From contig PAHT02000076.1 in assembly GCA_002705045.2 (NCBI GenBank), forward strand, positions 4,675 through 43,454: a DNA stretch of 38,780 bases. The letters are read 5' to 3'. The stretch's first letter is position 1; each line of letters opens with the position of its first letter. The notes under the pieces were generated by a model, which was not told the DNA's origin, made no database searches, and saw only the letters and a list, made by a program, of their open reading frames with translations. Position numbers and translations under genes: made by a program. Source of the stretch: Paracoccaceae bacterium (lineage in GTDB: Bacteria; Pseudomonadota; Alphaproteobacteria; Rhodobacterales; Rhodobacteraceae). Of the stretch, positions 14,273-22,629 are shown piece by piece.

Positions 14273-16366
14273 TTAAACGTCATTGCTTATGGTTGCCACA
14301 ATATTTATTTTCCTGTGTTCAGGAAGCTCAGTAAATGCTAATACCAATAAATCATCGATATGCTGGCGCGTAATATGTGATAGCTGTCTTCGAATTTCAG
14401 GCGAGACAACTAAAACAGCCTGTTTACCATCGGCACTAAATTTTTGACTGGTTTCAGAAATACTCTGTAACAATTTCTTAGCTAAGGTGCTATCAAGAAC
14501 TAAGCCTTCCTCGCCACTCTGCCGAGACATTGTAATCAACATGTGCTCTAACTCAGAGTCAAAAGTAATAATTGGCAGAGCCTCATTTAATGGCGCAACT
14601 TGTTGGATCAATAAGCCCGCTAAAGCTGGTCTAATAGCCTCTGCTGTCTCAACTATTGAGAGGTTTTTAGCCAGTAAACTAGGTAACACTTCTAATATAC
14701 GTTTGAGATCACTGATGGGAACCCTCTCATTGAGTAATTCTCTTAAAATACCCGTCAAAGTATGTAAAGGAACCAATTTGGGAACAACCGACTGAACAAG
14801 GTTTGGTGAGGTCTGAGCAAGATTATCCAAAAGCTCTTGTACGTCATCCTGACCAATTAACTCTCCCGCATGTTTGTAAACCACTTGACTAAGATGCGTC
14901 GCCATTACCGATTCTGGATTTATAATCACATATCCTTTATTTTCTGCATCAGACACGTTAGCTGGTAATATCCAAAAAGCATCAAGTCCAAATGACGGAT
15001 CTTTTACCTCCACTCCTGCTATTTTGACGTTACTGTCATCACCAGGGATAGCAAGTTTTCGGTCAGGAAATATTTTGTCCTCACCAACAATTGTTTGACC
15101 AATACGAATCCGGTATTGATTCGCCTCCAGCGTAAGATCGTCTCGAATTCTGACTGCCGGGACAACGAAACCAAGAGTTTTGGAAATTTGTCTTCTAATA
15201 CCTGTAACTCTTGTTATCAATGGACCTGACACATCATCGGCAACCATCTCTACTAAACCGTATCCAAGCTGAATTGAAACTGGGGAGTAATCTGTCACGT
15301 CTTTAAGTGAAATACTATGCTGATTATCCTCTCCATCTTCCTCATCAGAGTTTTCTCCCATCTCTCCCTGAGTTGACTCCAGTTTCTCCCGTTGTTGGGT
15401 AAAGTATCCCACCATAGCGGCAATAAATGCCGCCCCTAAAAACAATAAATTGGGCATTCCAGGAACAAATCCGATTAAAAGGAGCACAGCTGATACTGGC
15501 AACCAAGCTCTTGAGAGGCTAACTTGCTTTCCAATATGATCGGCCATATCACCAGTAGCGGAAACACGAGTAACAATAATAGCAGTTGCGATCGCGAGTA
15601 ACAGAGATGGAATTTGCGCAACAAGACCGTCACCTATTGATAACAGAGTGTAGGTTTCGGCCGCTACGCCTGCAGATAGATCAAATTGAGTGATACCGAT
15701 GATTAAACCACCGACAATGTTAATCACTAGTATCAAGATTCCAGCAATAGCATCACCTTTTACAAATTTTGAAGCACCATCCATAGAACCATAAAAGTCA
15801 GCCTCTGTGGTAAGTTCCTCGCGTCGAAGTGTGGCTTCCTCTGGCGTCAGAATTCCGGCATTAATATCAGCATCAATAGCCATTTGCTTACCAGGCATTG
15901 CGTCAAGTGTGAAACGCGCAGTGACCTCTGATACCCGACCTGCGCCCTTAGTTATTACAACTAGATTAATGATTACGAGAATAACAAAGACAAATATTCC
16001 AACTGCGAAATTTCCAGCAATAACGAAATTTCCAAAGGCTTCTATCACTTTTCCAGCAGCATCAGTTCCAGTATGCCCCTTACTAAGCACTACCCGAGTT
16101 GAGGCAACATTTAGCGCTAATCGCAAAATAGTTGCTATCAATAGGAGACTAGGGAAACTTGAAAAATCTAGAGGCCTATTGGTATGCATTGCTACCATAA
16201 GTACTAAAAGTGATACCAAAATGTTTGAGACAAAGAATAAATCTAAAAGAAAAGCAGGTAACGGTAGTACCATCATGGCAACTATTGCAAGAATTCCTAA
16301 AGGTAAAATTCCACCTTTCAATAACTCTGGAAAATTAAAGGGGACTGCTTGTGTAGATGAACTCAT
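14273..16366 (-). CDS. flhA: Flagellar type III export gate protein FlhA
   Basis: Core of the flagellar protein export apparatus in the inner membrane. The N-terminal half has about eight membrane segments, and the conserved FHIPEP stretch includes RLALNVASTRVVL, then GRVSEVTARFTLDAMPGKQM, IDADINAGILTPEEA and EADFYGSMDGASKFVKGDA. The cytoplasmic C-terminal half ends in the nonameric ring domain that docks chaperones and substrates. At 697 residues it is full length. A highly acidic linker (ENSDEEDGEDN) joins the two halves. A sigma-54 promoter element lies about 140 bases upstream. It is the first gene of the flhA-flhF-flhG-fliA operon; flhB is not in the window. Confidence 0.98.
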   Translation of the reverse strand: MSSSTQAVPFNFPELLKGGILPLGILAIVAMMVLPLPAFLLDLFFVSNILVSLLVLMVAMHTNRPLDFSSFPSLLLIATILRLALNVASTRVVLSKGHTGTDAAGKVIEAFGNFVIAGNFAVGIFVFVILVIINLVVITKGAGRVSEVTARFTLDAMPGKQMAIDADINAGILTPEEATLRREELTTEADFYGSMDGASKFVKGDAIAGILILVINIVGGLIIGITQFDLSAGVAAETYTLLSIGDGLVAQIPSLLLAIATAIIVTRVSATGDMADHIGKQVSLSRAWLPVSAVLLLIGFVPGMPNLLFLGAAFIAAMVGYFTQQREKLESTQGEMGENSDEEDGEDNQHSISLKDVTDYSPVSIQLGYGLVEMVADDVSGPLITRVTGIRRQISKTLGFVVPAVRIRDDLTLEANQYRIRIGQTIVGEDKIFPDRKLAIPGDDSNVKIAGVEVKDPSFGLDAFWILPANVSDAENKGYVIINPESVMATHLSQVVYKHAGELIGQDDVQELLDNLAQTSPNLVQSVVPKLVPLHTLTGILRELLNERVPISDLKRILEVLPSLLAKNLSIVETAEAIRPALAGLLIQQVAPLNEALPIITFDSELEHMLITMSRQSGEEGLVLDSTLAKKLLQSISETSQKFSADGKQAVLVVSPEIRRQLSHITRQHIDDLLVLAFTELPEHRKINIVATISNDV

Positions 16367-16506
16367 AATACTATTTTTTCCTAATCGATACCATCGTCAA
16401 AAAAATGACTCTTAACCAAAATTTAATTTTAGCTATATTAATCAGATAGTTAATCAATATTTAGACCTCATGTTTAAAATTCAAACTTTTTAGCTATTGA
16501 TATTAA

Positions 16507-16522
16507 GGCAAAACTAGTGCCA
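16507..16522 (-). promoter_or_regulatory. Sigma-54 promoter of the flhA operon
   Basis: Minus-strand TGGCACTAGTTTTGCC, matching TGGCAC-N5-TTGC, with the invariant GG and GC ten bases apart. It is divergent from the flgP promoter in the same 250-bp gap. Confidence 0.8.
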
Positions 16523-16558
16523 AACCCAAAAATGATCTGAAAGTTTTATATTTTCATG

Positions 16559-16574
16559 TGGCATACATTATGCA
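16559..16574 (+). promoter_or_regulatory. Sigma-54 promoter of the flgP operon
   Basis: TGGCATACATTATGCA. The GG and GC positions are intact, with one mismatch (A for the first T of TTGC). It lies 40 bases before the flgP ATG. Confidence 0.75.
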
Positions 16575-16613
16575 TCCTTCCCTGCAAAGTTAGACTTCAC
16601 ATTGGAGAAAAAA

Positions 16614-17162
16614 ATGGTGCCATTTGGAAAAAGAGTATTAACCACTGCATTAATGTCGATGTTATTAGCGGGGTGTCAAAGCAATTTGTTCAGGGCAAAC
16701 TTGTCGAGTCCAAGCGATACGATTTCAGCTGTGGAGCCGCAAATTGAAATATTAAGTACAAGTAATCAAAACGCAACAATGTCTGATGTAGCGGCAATTA
16801 ACGAAACGCTTGACGCGAGTGTCATGGAAATTCCAACAATAAACGCAGTGGGGTACGCAGTCGTTTCATCGCAACCTGGTCGATCCGAAAACCAAAAGCG
16901 CCTAATGGCAATCAGGTCTGCGAGAATGGCGGCAATGCGGGAGCTCGCAGAGCAAATACATGGTTTAAAAGTTGAAGGTAACACCACCGTCATAGATTTG
17001 ATGGTCCAAAATGATACTTTTAGAGGTGTTGTTACTGGAACAATACGAGGAGCAAGAACTGTTCGGATAAACCCCACCGGTTCCGATACTTATGAAGTAG
17101 TTCTGGAAATTGACAATGAAATGATCTCTGGCCTGATAAAATCTGCTAGAAAATTTTCCTAA
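16614..17162 (+). CDS. flgP: Flagellar H-ring lipoprotein FlgP
   Basis: Outer-membrane lipoprotein of the LPP20 family that helps build the H ring around the L/P rings of sheathed or polar flagella. The lipobox is LLAGC (about residue 21). The family pattern follows: VGYAVVSSQPGRSENQKRLM, then AIRSARMAAMRELAEQIHGL, IDLMVQND, and GTIRGARTVRINPTGSDTYE. The length of 182 residues is as expected. The ATG at 16614 is chosen because GGAG sits 7 bases upstream; a TTG at 16602 overlaps that site. A sigma-54 element precedes the gene, and flgT follows after 33 bases. A classic flgO is not seen in the window. Confidence 0.92.
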   Translation: MVPFGKRVLTTALMSMLLAGCQSNLFRANLSSPSDTISAVEPQIEILSTSNQNATMSDVAAINETLDASVMEIPTINAVGYAVVSSQPGRSENQKRLMAIRSARMAAMRELAEQIHGLKVEGNTTVIDLMVQNDTFRGVVTGTIRGARTVRINPTGSDTYEVVLEIDNEMISGLIKSARKFS

Positions 17163-17195
17163 TTAATCCTAGTTGAGAGAGTCAAGAAATATAAA

Positions 17196-18335
17196 ATGAA
17201 TGCAGAATTAAAAAGTTATATTTATTATTTTTGTATGTCCGCTCTCATGCTGTTCTCTAGTTCTGTCAATGCAGAACCAAGAATTAAGTTTGTAGAAACT
17301 ACTGGACGTGCAGTCATTACCGATGACGCGTCGATGACAGAAGCCAGACGAACCGCTCTTGAAGATGCAATATTTTTAGCTGCGATCCACGGAGGGGCTA
17401 AAATAGACGGTTTTAGCTCGATTGATAGAGAAACAAATCTCACTGATCATTTTACACTGAGACCTGCGGGACAATTATTAGATTATGCAATCCTTGATGA
17501 AAGTATAGAGGATGAACATTACAAAACAACAATTCGTGCAGCAGTGGGCGAAATAAATGAAACAGAATGCTCCAGTCGAAAAGTAGCGCAGATAACAAAA
17601 TTTGGTGCTGAATTCAATTTTTCTGCAAAAGTTCCAGCTTGGTTAAGACAAATTGCTAGTGAAGTTGACGTAACTCTCGCGGAATTGTTAAGAATGCATA
17701 ATTCGGCAATATTGACCCAAGTCGTACCAGCAAAATTAAATATAAATAAATTGGCATCAACAAACGACTCATTTGATTACGAATCTCTCACTCGTGGAAG
17801 AATACGCGTCAAGAGTGGCGATTTTGCATTAGTGCCCTCAATCTCTATGCAAATCATCAAATCAAAAAAAAATATAGAAACGGAACTCTTTTTAACAGTT
17901 TCAATTTATTCGAAACTTTTTCGAGGAGAAAACTATAGTTTAGCTGAAAGTGCAAACTATGATCTTACAATAAAATTGCGAAGTGAGACCCCCTGGCGAT
18001 CCTTTGACATCTTAGGAAAAAAAACTCGGGACCAGATCAAACTATCAATAAAAAGTGGACTTGATGAGCACATCAATGAGTTAATGAAAAAATTAAAATG
18101 TATCCCATTAACTGGAAAAATTAAACTCCAAGAAAATAAATTGGTGGTAGACTTAGGTCAGAGCCATGGTGTTTCCATAAATAGTTTGGCTGTTTCCTCT
18201 GGAACTAATACGGCATATTCTATTCTCCATGTTACTGAAATATTTCCTAATCAAGCAGTGATTGAACCGTTAAATAAATCACTTGAACTAAGCTCACTCA
18301 TTGGAAAAACAATTAATTTTATGGGGTCAAACTAA
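17196..18335 (+). CDS. flgT: Flagellar H-ring periplasmic protein FlgT
   Basis: A periplasmic H-ring component that in Vibrio is needed to recruit the MotX/MotY T ring and stabilise stators. It has a signal peptide (about residues 1-27, ending SVNAE). The N-terminal domain has the pattern ETTGRAVITDDASMTEARRTALEDAIFLAA, shortened here to its key parts, typical of FlgT. The middle domain has alternating strands, and the C-terminal part is a small beta domain (GKIKLQENKLVVDLGQSHGV). The length of 379 residues matches the family. The stop codon overlaps the next start in TAATG, implying coupling with the LysM protein. It is part of the sigma-54 operon starting at flgP. Confidence 0.85.
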   Translation: MNAELKSYIYYFCMSALMLFSSSVNAEPRIKFVETTGRAVITDDASMTEARRTALEDAIFLAAIHGGAKIDGFSSIDRETNLTDHFTLRPAGQLLDYAILDESIEDEHYKTTIRAAVGEINETECSSRKVAQITKFGAEFNFSAKVPAWLRQIASEVDVTLAELLRMHNSAILTQVVPAKLNINKLASTNDSFDYESLTRGRIRVKSGDFALVPSISMQIIKSKKNIETELFLTVSIYSKLFRGENYSLAESANYDLTIKLRSETPWRSFDILGKKTRDQIKLSIKSGLDEHINELMKKLKCIPLTGKIKLQENKLVVDLGQSHGVSINSLAVSSGTNTAYSILHVTEIFPNQAVIEPLNKSLELSSLIGKTINFMGSN

Positions 18336-18781
18336 TGAAATTAAGAAATAGCTTGCTGGCATTCATTTATCTTTTATTCAATCTCTTTTCCACAAACTTT
18401 AGCTACGCTGAACCACTCATAGTCCTGGAGTTTAGCAGCCAAAGCCAGTTTTCAGAAGGAGATGGAAACAACCTATTTTCTGTAGATCCAGACCATTCAG
18501 AGGAATATATTGTAAAAACAGGCGATAGTTTAAACTCAATTTTAAAACAGTTTTATAAAGGGAGTGGTCTTGACTGGCGCTTCGTTCAGTTAGCAATTGT
18601 TATTGCGAACCCGAAAGCTTTCGCAAAAAATAATCCAAATTTTTTGTTTTCAGATAAAACTTTATATTTACCCGGAAGAGCTGATATCGCAAAACTGCTC
18701 GTGGGTAAAAAAATACGCAACTCAAGTCACCAGGAAGATAATCGATCTTTTGGTCAAAATATCTACTTTTTTGGAGGTTAA
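18335..18781 (+). CDS. Periplasmic LysM-like (FimV N-domain-like) protein
   Basis: 148 residues with a signal peptide (about 1-25, ending FSYAE). Residues about 52-112 form a LysM-type module: EYIVKTGDSLNSILKQFY, then AIVIANPKAFAKNNPN and TLYLPG. The 'NP.AF..nN.n.L..g..L.lP' pattern is that of the FimV/TspA N-terminal peptidoglycan-binding domain. It should bind the cell wall near the basal body. The location between flgT and flgA, with 1-base overlap at the start and 2 bases between its stop and the flgA start, suggests a dedicated part of the H-ring/P-ring assembly. I do not know a standard gene name for it. Confidence 0.75.
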   Translation: MKLRNSLLAFIYLLFNLFSTNFSYAEPLIVLEFSSQSQFSEGDGNNLFSVDPDHSEEYIVKTGDSLNSILKQFYKGSGLDWRFVQLAIVIANPKAFAKNNPNFLFSDKTLYLPGRADIAKLLVGKKIRNSSHQEDNRSFGQNIYFFGG

Positions 18782-18783
18782 AG

Positions 18784-19497
18784 TTGCGATCCCTTTTATA
18801 CATTCTACCAATAATTTATGTCACATTTCCTATGACGACATCCATGGCAAATATGCTAACAGGAGAGATGATTCGTGGCCAAATAGTAGAAACATTGCAA
18901 AGTAAAAATCTTTCCGCCCACCCAGCAATCGATAGAGCGCGGAGATTCCCAGATTGCTCTAAACCTATTTCTATTAAAAGCATTTTTGGGTCCTGGAAAA
19001 CTGTACAAATAAGTTGCCCTACAAGTAATTGGAAAATCGCTGTCCGAACAAATATTAATAAAAGCAGCCCGTTTATACGAAATATGGATTTAAAAAGTCA
19101 AAATAAATCCCAGCATTTAATTACTTTAAACACAAGTCTTGATAGGGGAGATATTATTAAAGAAACTCACTTAGCACGAATACCTCAAACAAAAAATTTT
19201 GGTGGCGGTGTATTTAATGAAAAAACCCAACTAATTGGGCGAACTTTAAAGCAAGCTCTCTCAGTGGGAACTATTGTAAAAGCGCGCCATTTAAATCCCG
19301 ACTGGATAATCCTGAAAGATCAGGTAGTGGATATCGAGCATCAGGTTGGCAACATTACAATTAATGCACAAGGGATAGCCCAAGAGCCTGGGCAAATTGG
19401 GCAACGAATATTGGTAAAGAACTTTAATTCTGGAAAAAAAGTGTTATGCTGGGTAGAGAATGATAAAAAAGTAACTACAAATGCTAAAGTTTATTAA
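18784..19497 (+). CDS. flgA: P-ring assembly chaperone FlgA
   Basis: Periplasmic chaperone for polymerisation of the FlgI P ring. It has a signal peptide (about 1-22), an N-terminal domain with paired cysteines (FPDCSKPISI and VQISCPTSNWKIAV), and a C-terminal SAF domain with RGDIIKETHLARIP, LIGRTLKQALSVGTIVKARH, and GNITINAQGIAQEPGQIGQR. The length of 237 residues is standard. The start is a TTG at 18784, supported by GGAGG 6 bases upstream and the two-base gap from the previous stop. The flgA end overlaps the FliA-type promoter of flgM. Confidence 0.95.
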   Translation: MRSLLYILPIIYVTFPMTTSMANMLTGEMIRGQIVETLQSKNLSAHPAIDRARRFPDCSKPISIKSIFGSWKTVQISCPTSNWKIAVRTNINKSSPFIRNMDLKSQNKSQHLITLNTSLDRGDIIKETHLARIPQTKNFGGGVFNEKTQLIGRTLKQALSVGTIVKARHLNPDWIILKDQVVDIEHQVGNITINAQGIAQEPGQIGQRILVKNFNSGKKVLCWVENDKKVTTNAKVY

Positions 19498-19511
19498 GTT
19501 TGCGTCGTTTA
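19485..19511 (+). promoter_or_regulatory. FliA-type promoter of flgM
   Basis: TAAAGTTT, 11 bases, GTCGTTTA. The -35 is a perfect match to the enteric FliA consensus. The element overlaps the end of flgA and ends 23 bases before the flgM ATG. It anchors the interpretation of the other six GTCGTT elements, since flgM is a classic FliA target. Confidence 0.8.
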
Positions 19512-19534
19512 ACACCGTGTAGGAGGTCAAAAAA

Positions 19535-19834
19535 ATGGTCGATTCAATTAAAAACTTGAATAATAGAATAAATATTCAAGTGAGAAATGAAAATAAAGTC
19601 GCTACAAATTCTAAGAACCTTAACGGGACTAATGTTAATTCAACGAATGCGGACAAAGTTGAAGTTGGGGGGACTGCAGGAGCCGTGGCAGCTCTAGAGC
19701 TTGCAAAAACACCGCATGTTGACTCTGCCGCAGTCAGTAGAATTAAACAAGCAATTTCGCAGGGGGATTATCCTGTTGATGTCGATAGAATAACCGATGC
19801 ACTAATGGATGCCTATCTGGAATTAAAAAGCTGA
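19535..19834 (+). CDS. flgM: Anti-sigma-28 factor FlgM
   Basis: A small protein that binds FliA and is exported through the completed hook. It is 99 residues: a polar, disordered first half rich in asparagine, then the conserved C-terminal helices VDSAAVSRIKQAISQGDYPV and ITDALMDAYLEL. The ATG follows a perfect AGGAGG. The FliA-type promoter directly upstream gives the usual FliA-FlgM feedback. flgN follows 14 bases later. Confidence 0.93.
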   Translation: MVDSIKNLNNRINIQVRNENKVATNSKNLNGTNVNSTNADKVEVGGTAGAVAALELAKTPHVDSAAVSRIKQAISQGDYPVDVDRITDALMDAYLELKS

Positions 19835-19848
19835 CTTAAGAACTCAGG

Positions 19849-20151
19849 ATGCTGAGACAAATGACTATTAAAGATTTTTTAAACGCGTGTGAGCAACAAC
19901 TCGGACGCGCTGAAGGCGTTGTAGAGAAGCCCATACAGCTGCAACGCGAATTGGAGAGTCTTGACGAACTCTTGAGAAATGAATGGCCAGATGTTATGGT
20001 TCGGATTAAAGATTTAAATTTAAAACAGGAAGAAACAGAAAAAATAGTTATAATCTTTGAAAGAATAAAGAAACTCGAACTAAAAGCAAAAACAAGAATT
20101 TCAATTTATCATGGAATTGAAGATTTTATGCAGCAACCAAGAAACCAGTAA
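19849..20151 (+). CDS. flgN: Flagellar chaperone FlgN
   Basis: Export chaperone for the hook-filament junction proteins FlgK and FlgL. It is 100 residues, entirely helical, with the family-like FLNACEQQLGRAEGVVEKPI start and LESLDELLRNEW segment. Sequence conservation in FlgN is low, so the assignment leans on size, helical character and position after flgM. Two starts are possible: ATG 19849 or ATG 19861. An AGGA lies just before the first and 11 bases before the second. Confidence 0.8.
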   Translation: MLRQMTIKDFLNACEQQLGRAEGVVEKPIQLQRELESLDELLRNEWPDVMVRIKDLNLKQEETEKIVIIFERIKKLELKAKTRISIYHGIEDFMQQPRNQ

Positions 20152-20202
20152 TTGTGAATATTAGCGTTCAATCGAAGGGTGTTAGGAATACAGGAAACCA
20201 AT

Positions 20203-20634
20203 ATGACCGATATCATTAGATTTGACTTGTTATTTGATGTAAATAGAATCGCTCTGTTAGTTCTGGTTGCCAGTGTAGCAATTATTTTAATAATTTTGGT
20301 TTGGAATAATAAACAAATTGATAAATCCATTAGGCGTTTGCAAGTGGACCTTGCTGAAAATAAAAAGCATATTGATGTCCAAGGTACCTATCTTTCTCAA
20401 TTTAACGATCACTTCAGTCTGTTAGATCGCAAACTAAAAAATATAGAAGAAACCACATCTATCATAAATAGAGACATTTCTTCAATGGCGGAAGGCATAA
20501 CTGGGGAAGTTGGGGTAGGAAAAGCAATCGAACTTGCGCGACGTGGGGCCTCAGTCGATGAAATATTGGAAACATCCAATCTCAGACAAGATCAAGCGGA
20601 ATTGATTGTAAAGTTTCATGGATCGGATAAATAG
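20203..20634 (+). CDS. DUF2802 membrane protein of flagellar clusters
   Basis: 143 residues: one N-terminal membrane helix (about 13-34, IALLVLVASVAIILIILVW), a coiled-coil-like helical stretch, and a C-terminal small helical unit GVGKAIELARRGASVDEILE followed by LRQDQAELIVKFHG. This is the signature of the DUF2802 family, commonly encoded with flagellar genes in Gammaproteobacteria and of unproven function. The ATG at 20203 has AGGAA 7 bases upstream; a GTG at 20179 would only add eight residues. It is the last gene of the flgP operon. Confidence 0.85.
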   Translation: MTDIIRFDLLFDVNRIALLVLVASVAIILIILVWNNKQIDKSIRRLQVDLAENKKHIDVQGTYLSQFNDHFSLLDRKLKNIEETTSIINRDISSMAEGITGEVGVGKAIELARRGASVDEILETSNLRQDQAELIVKFHGSDK

Positions 20635-20653
20635 TTAGGTCCAAAGCTAACTA
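20632..20653 (+). terminator. Weak hairpin after the DUF2802 gene
   Basis: TAGTTAG / CTAACTA, a 7-bp stem with an 8-base loop starting at the stop codon. No T tract follows, so it may be an RNA end-stabilising hairpin rather than a true terminator. Confidence 0.3.
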
Positions 20654-20754
20654 CAGAAAATCTCAAGGTAAATTTGTTAAAAAGCATTGTGACTTTCAAT
20701 AAACAGTATCCATCCGAAATAAAGTTAAATGCTGACAAATAAAATTAAAACTAA

Positions 20755-21714
20755 TCATTTTTTTGAGGAATCGGGTTCTAAGTCAAAGCCTGCTAAAAGA
20801 TCTTCGGCCGACTGAGGTTCCTCATCACTTTGTGAGTCTAAATCACCCTTTATCTCAGGATCCTTATTAGATTTTGATTCTTTGTTCCTTTTAATTTTAC
20901 TTTTTGTTTTCTTGGCCTCTTTTGGATCGCTAGCAGTCTCAGTATCACCATCTAGGTTAATAATATCATTATCTTCAGCTACCTCCTCAGAGTTTTTTGA
21001 AGGGATTTTCCTAGTTTCTTTTCCATCAATCGGTAGCTGCCCACTGGTATCATGCTCTGTTTCAGATTCCTCGTTACCGATAGCGCTTTCCTCTAGCGTT
21101 AAGATGTCCGACTCTTCCTGAGAAGCGTCTGCGATTTTGCTTTGATCACTATTATCACCTTCAATTTCCAAAGTTTTCTCGATCGGATCTTGCGATTTTT
21201 TAGCACTTTTTTTCTTTAAATTTAAATCAGACTTAACATCGGCAATTTCGTCCTCTTCAACATAACTAGCCTTTCCACTCTCCAACAGTCTGTCTCCATC
21301 TTCCTGAGAAACATCAATCACCACACCTTTTGGAAACCTAACTCCATTAATCTCACTATTTTCAATAATGCGAAGACGAACCCAATCAGACAAATTTGGA
21401 CTTGTTATCACTATCTCACTTGAATCTTCTTCAAATTTGTGTTCTTCGGTGTCTTCTTCTGTAAAACTATCTAAATTTACTTCAGTTGGATTATCGGAAA
21501 TTTGAGAAATTCTCATTCTTAATATCTCTACTCTAGCCGCCATTGCTCCTAAACGCTTTACAGTATCTTCCTCGTTTTCCACCACATCTTTAACAAATTT
21601 CGCCATAATATCTAATGGCTCATTAGCAAATTTCTTAATTATAGAATTTCTTATTCTTCGAACCTCAGGCGATAACGCTGTTTCTCTTAAATCTTCATTA
21701 TCATTTGGAGCCAT
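20755..21714 (-). CDS. Acidic protein of unknown function
   Basis: 319 residues. Residues about 1-75 are helical (SPEVRRIRNSIIKKFANEPL, AARVEILRMRISQI). Residues about 110-155 form a compact unit, WVRLRIIENSEINGVRFPKG then VVIDVSQEDGDRLLESGKA. This resembles the short 'G..y.kGdvvevs.eeA..Li.sG.A' modules common in phage head and tail gene products. The rest is a low-complexity acidic and lysine-rich tail. There is no signal peptide. It is divergent from flgB and convergent with the flgP operon. The ATG follows AAAGGAT. I cannot give a function; a cytoplasmic structural or scaffold role is a guess. Confidence 0.65.
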   Translation of the reverse strand: MAPNDNEDLRETALSPEVRRIRNSIIKKFANEPLDIMAKFVKDVVENEEDTVKRLGAMAARVEILRMRISQISDNPTEVNLDSFTEEDTEEHKFEEDSSEIVITSPNLSDWVRLRIIENSEINGVRFPKGVVIDVSQEDGDRLLESGKASYVEEDEIADVKSDLNLKKKSAKKSQDPIEKTLEIEGDNSDQSKIADASQEESDILTLEESAIGNEESETEHDTSGQLPIDGKETRKIPSKNSEEVAEDNDIINLDGDTETASDPKEAKKTKSKIKRNKESKSNKDPEIKGDLDSQSDEEPQSAEDLLAGFDLEPDSSKK

Positions 21715-21745
21715 TTTTTAATCCTTTTGTTAATAGTTTAACATT

Positions 21746-21761
21746 TGGCATCCTACTTGCA
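21746..21761 (+). promoter_or_regulatory. Sigma-54 promoter of the flgB operon
   Basis: TGGCATCCTACTTGCA, a near-perfect TGGCAY-N5-TTGCA, ending 47 bases before the flgB ATG. Confidence 0.85.
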
Positions 21762-21808
21762 AAAATCGATCCATCAAACGAGTTTTTGTCGACGCCAAGG
21801 AATATAAT

Positions 21809-22195
21809 ATGCCCAGTATAACAGAACATCTTTCTTTTCACGCAGCCAGTCTTGGACTCCGGTCGAGAAGAAACGAAATATTGGCCTCAAATATTGCAAA
21901 TGCGGCTACCCCGCATTTTAAAGCACGAGACATAAGTTTTGAGGAAGAAATGCTAAAGCAAGAAAAAATTGGACCTCTTCACACAAGTAATAATCGGCAT
22001 TACGCACTTGCATCCATCAATACCGGAGAAGAGACGCTCTATCGTCAGCCTATTAATCCCTCATTGGACGGAAATACAGTGGAGATGGCTGTCGAGCAAA
22101 TAGAATTTTCCGAAAATGTGATACGTTACCAGACGTCATTAACTTTCCTGAATAATAGAATTTCCGGTCTTCTAAGCGCAATTAAAGGTGAATAA
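21809..22195 (+). CDS. flgB: Flagellar proximal rod protein FlgB
   Basis: A rod subunit exported through the type III apparatus, without a cleaved signal. It is 128 residues: the N-terminal rod motif is RNEILASNIANAATPHFKAR and the C-terminal helix is IEFSENVIRYQTSLTFLNNR. The length is normal. It is the first gene of the flgBCDEF run under a sigma-54 promoter, and its stop overlaps the flgC start in TAATG. Confidence 0.96.
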   Translation: MPSITEHLSFHAASLGLRSRRNEILASNIANAATPHFKARDISFEEEMLKQEKIGPLHTSNNRHYALASINTGEETLYRQPINPSLDGNTVEMAVEQIEFSENVIRYQTSLTFLNNRISGLLSAIKGE

Positions 22196-22611
22196 TGAGT
22201 GAGGTAAAAAACATATTTGATATTTCTGGGAGAGCAATGTCTGCCCAGTTACTCCGGTTAAATACCGTAGCCTCTAACCTAGCAAATGCAAATAACGTTT
22301 CTGGTTCAGCAGAGGACGCATATCGTGCAATAAAACCAGTGTTTGAAACAAAGTACGCAGAAAGCTTTGAACGTAGCGGTATAGCGACTGTGGACGCAGT
22401 CAATGTAAAAGCAATCAACCGTCTTCCTGAAAAAGTTTTTATGCCGGAGCATCCAAAGGCCGACAATGAAGGTTTTATATACAACGCAGCCGTAAACATT
22501 GAAGAAGAAATGGTTGAGATGCTCGAAGCTAGCAGACAATATCAAAACAATGTCGAAGTAATATCAACACTTCGTGCGCTAATGATGCGTACGATCCAAA
22601 TGGGTAAATAG
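22195..22611 (+). CDS. flgC: Flagellar proximal rod protein FlgC
   Basis: Rod subunit of 138 residues: RLNTVASNLANANNVSGSAE at the N-terminus is the rod motif, and the C-terminal EEEMVEMLEASRQYQNNVEV is characteristic of FlgC. The internal proline-rich VFMPEHPKADNEGF region is also typical. It overlaps flgB by one base. Confidence 0.96.
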   Translation: MSEVKNIFDISGRAMSAQLLRLNTVASNLANANNVSGSAEDAYRAIKPVFETKYAESFERSGIATVDAVNVKAINRLPEKVFMPEHPKADNEGFIYNAAVNIEEEMVEMLEASRQYQNNVEVISTLRALMMRTIQMGK

Positions 22612-22629
22612 GGATTTAGAGGGATTATC

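Noticed and set aside
15807-16415. Long plus-strand open frame antisense to flhA
   Set aside because: flhA is unmistakable on the other strand; this frame has no recognisable domain and no ribosome site.
16367-16613. Extra small genes in the flhA-flgP gap
   Set aside because: Apart from the two divergent sigma-54 elements, no frame with a ribosome site or protein-like composition was found.
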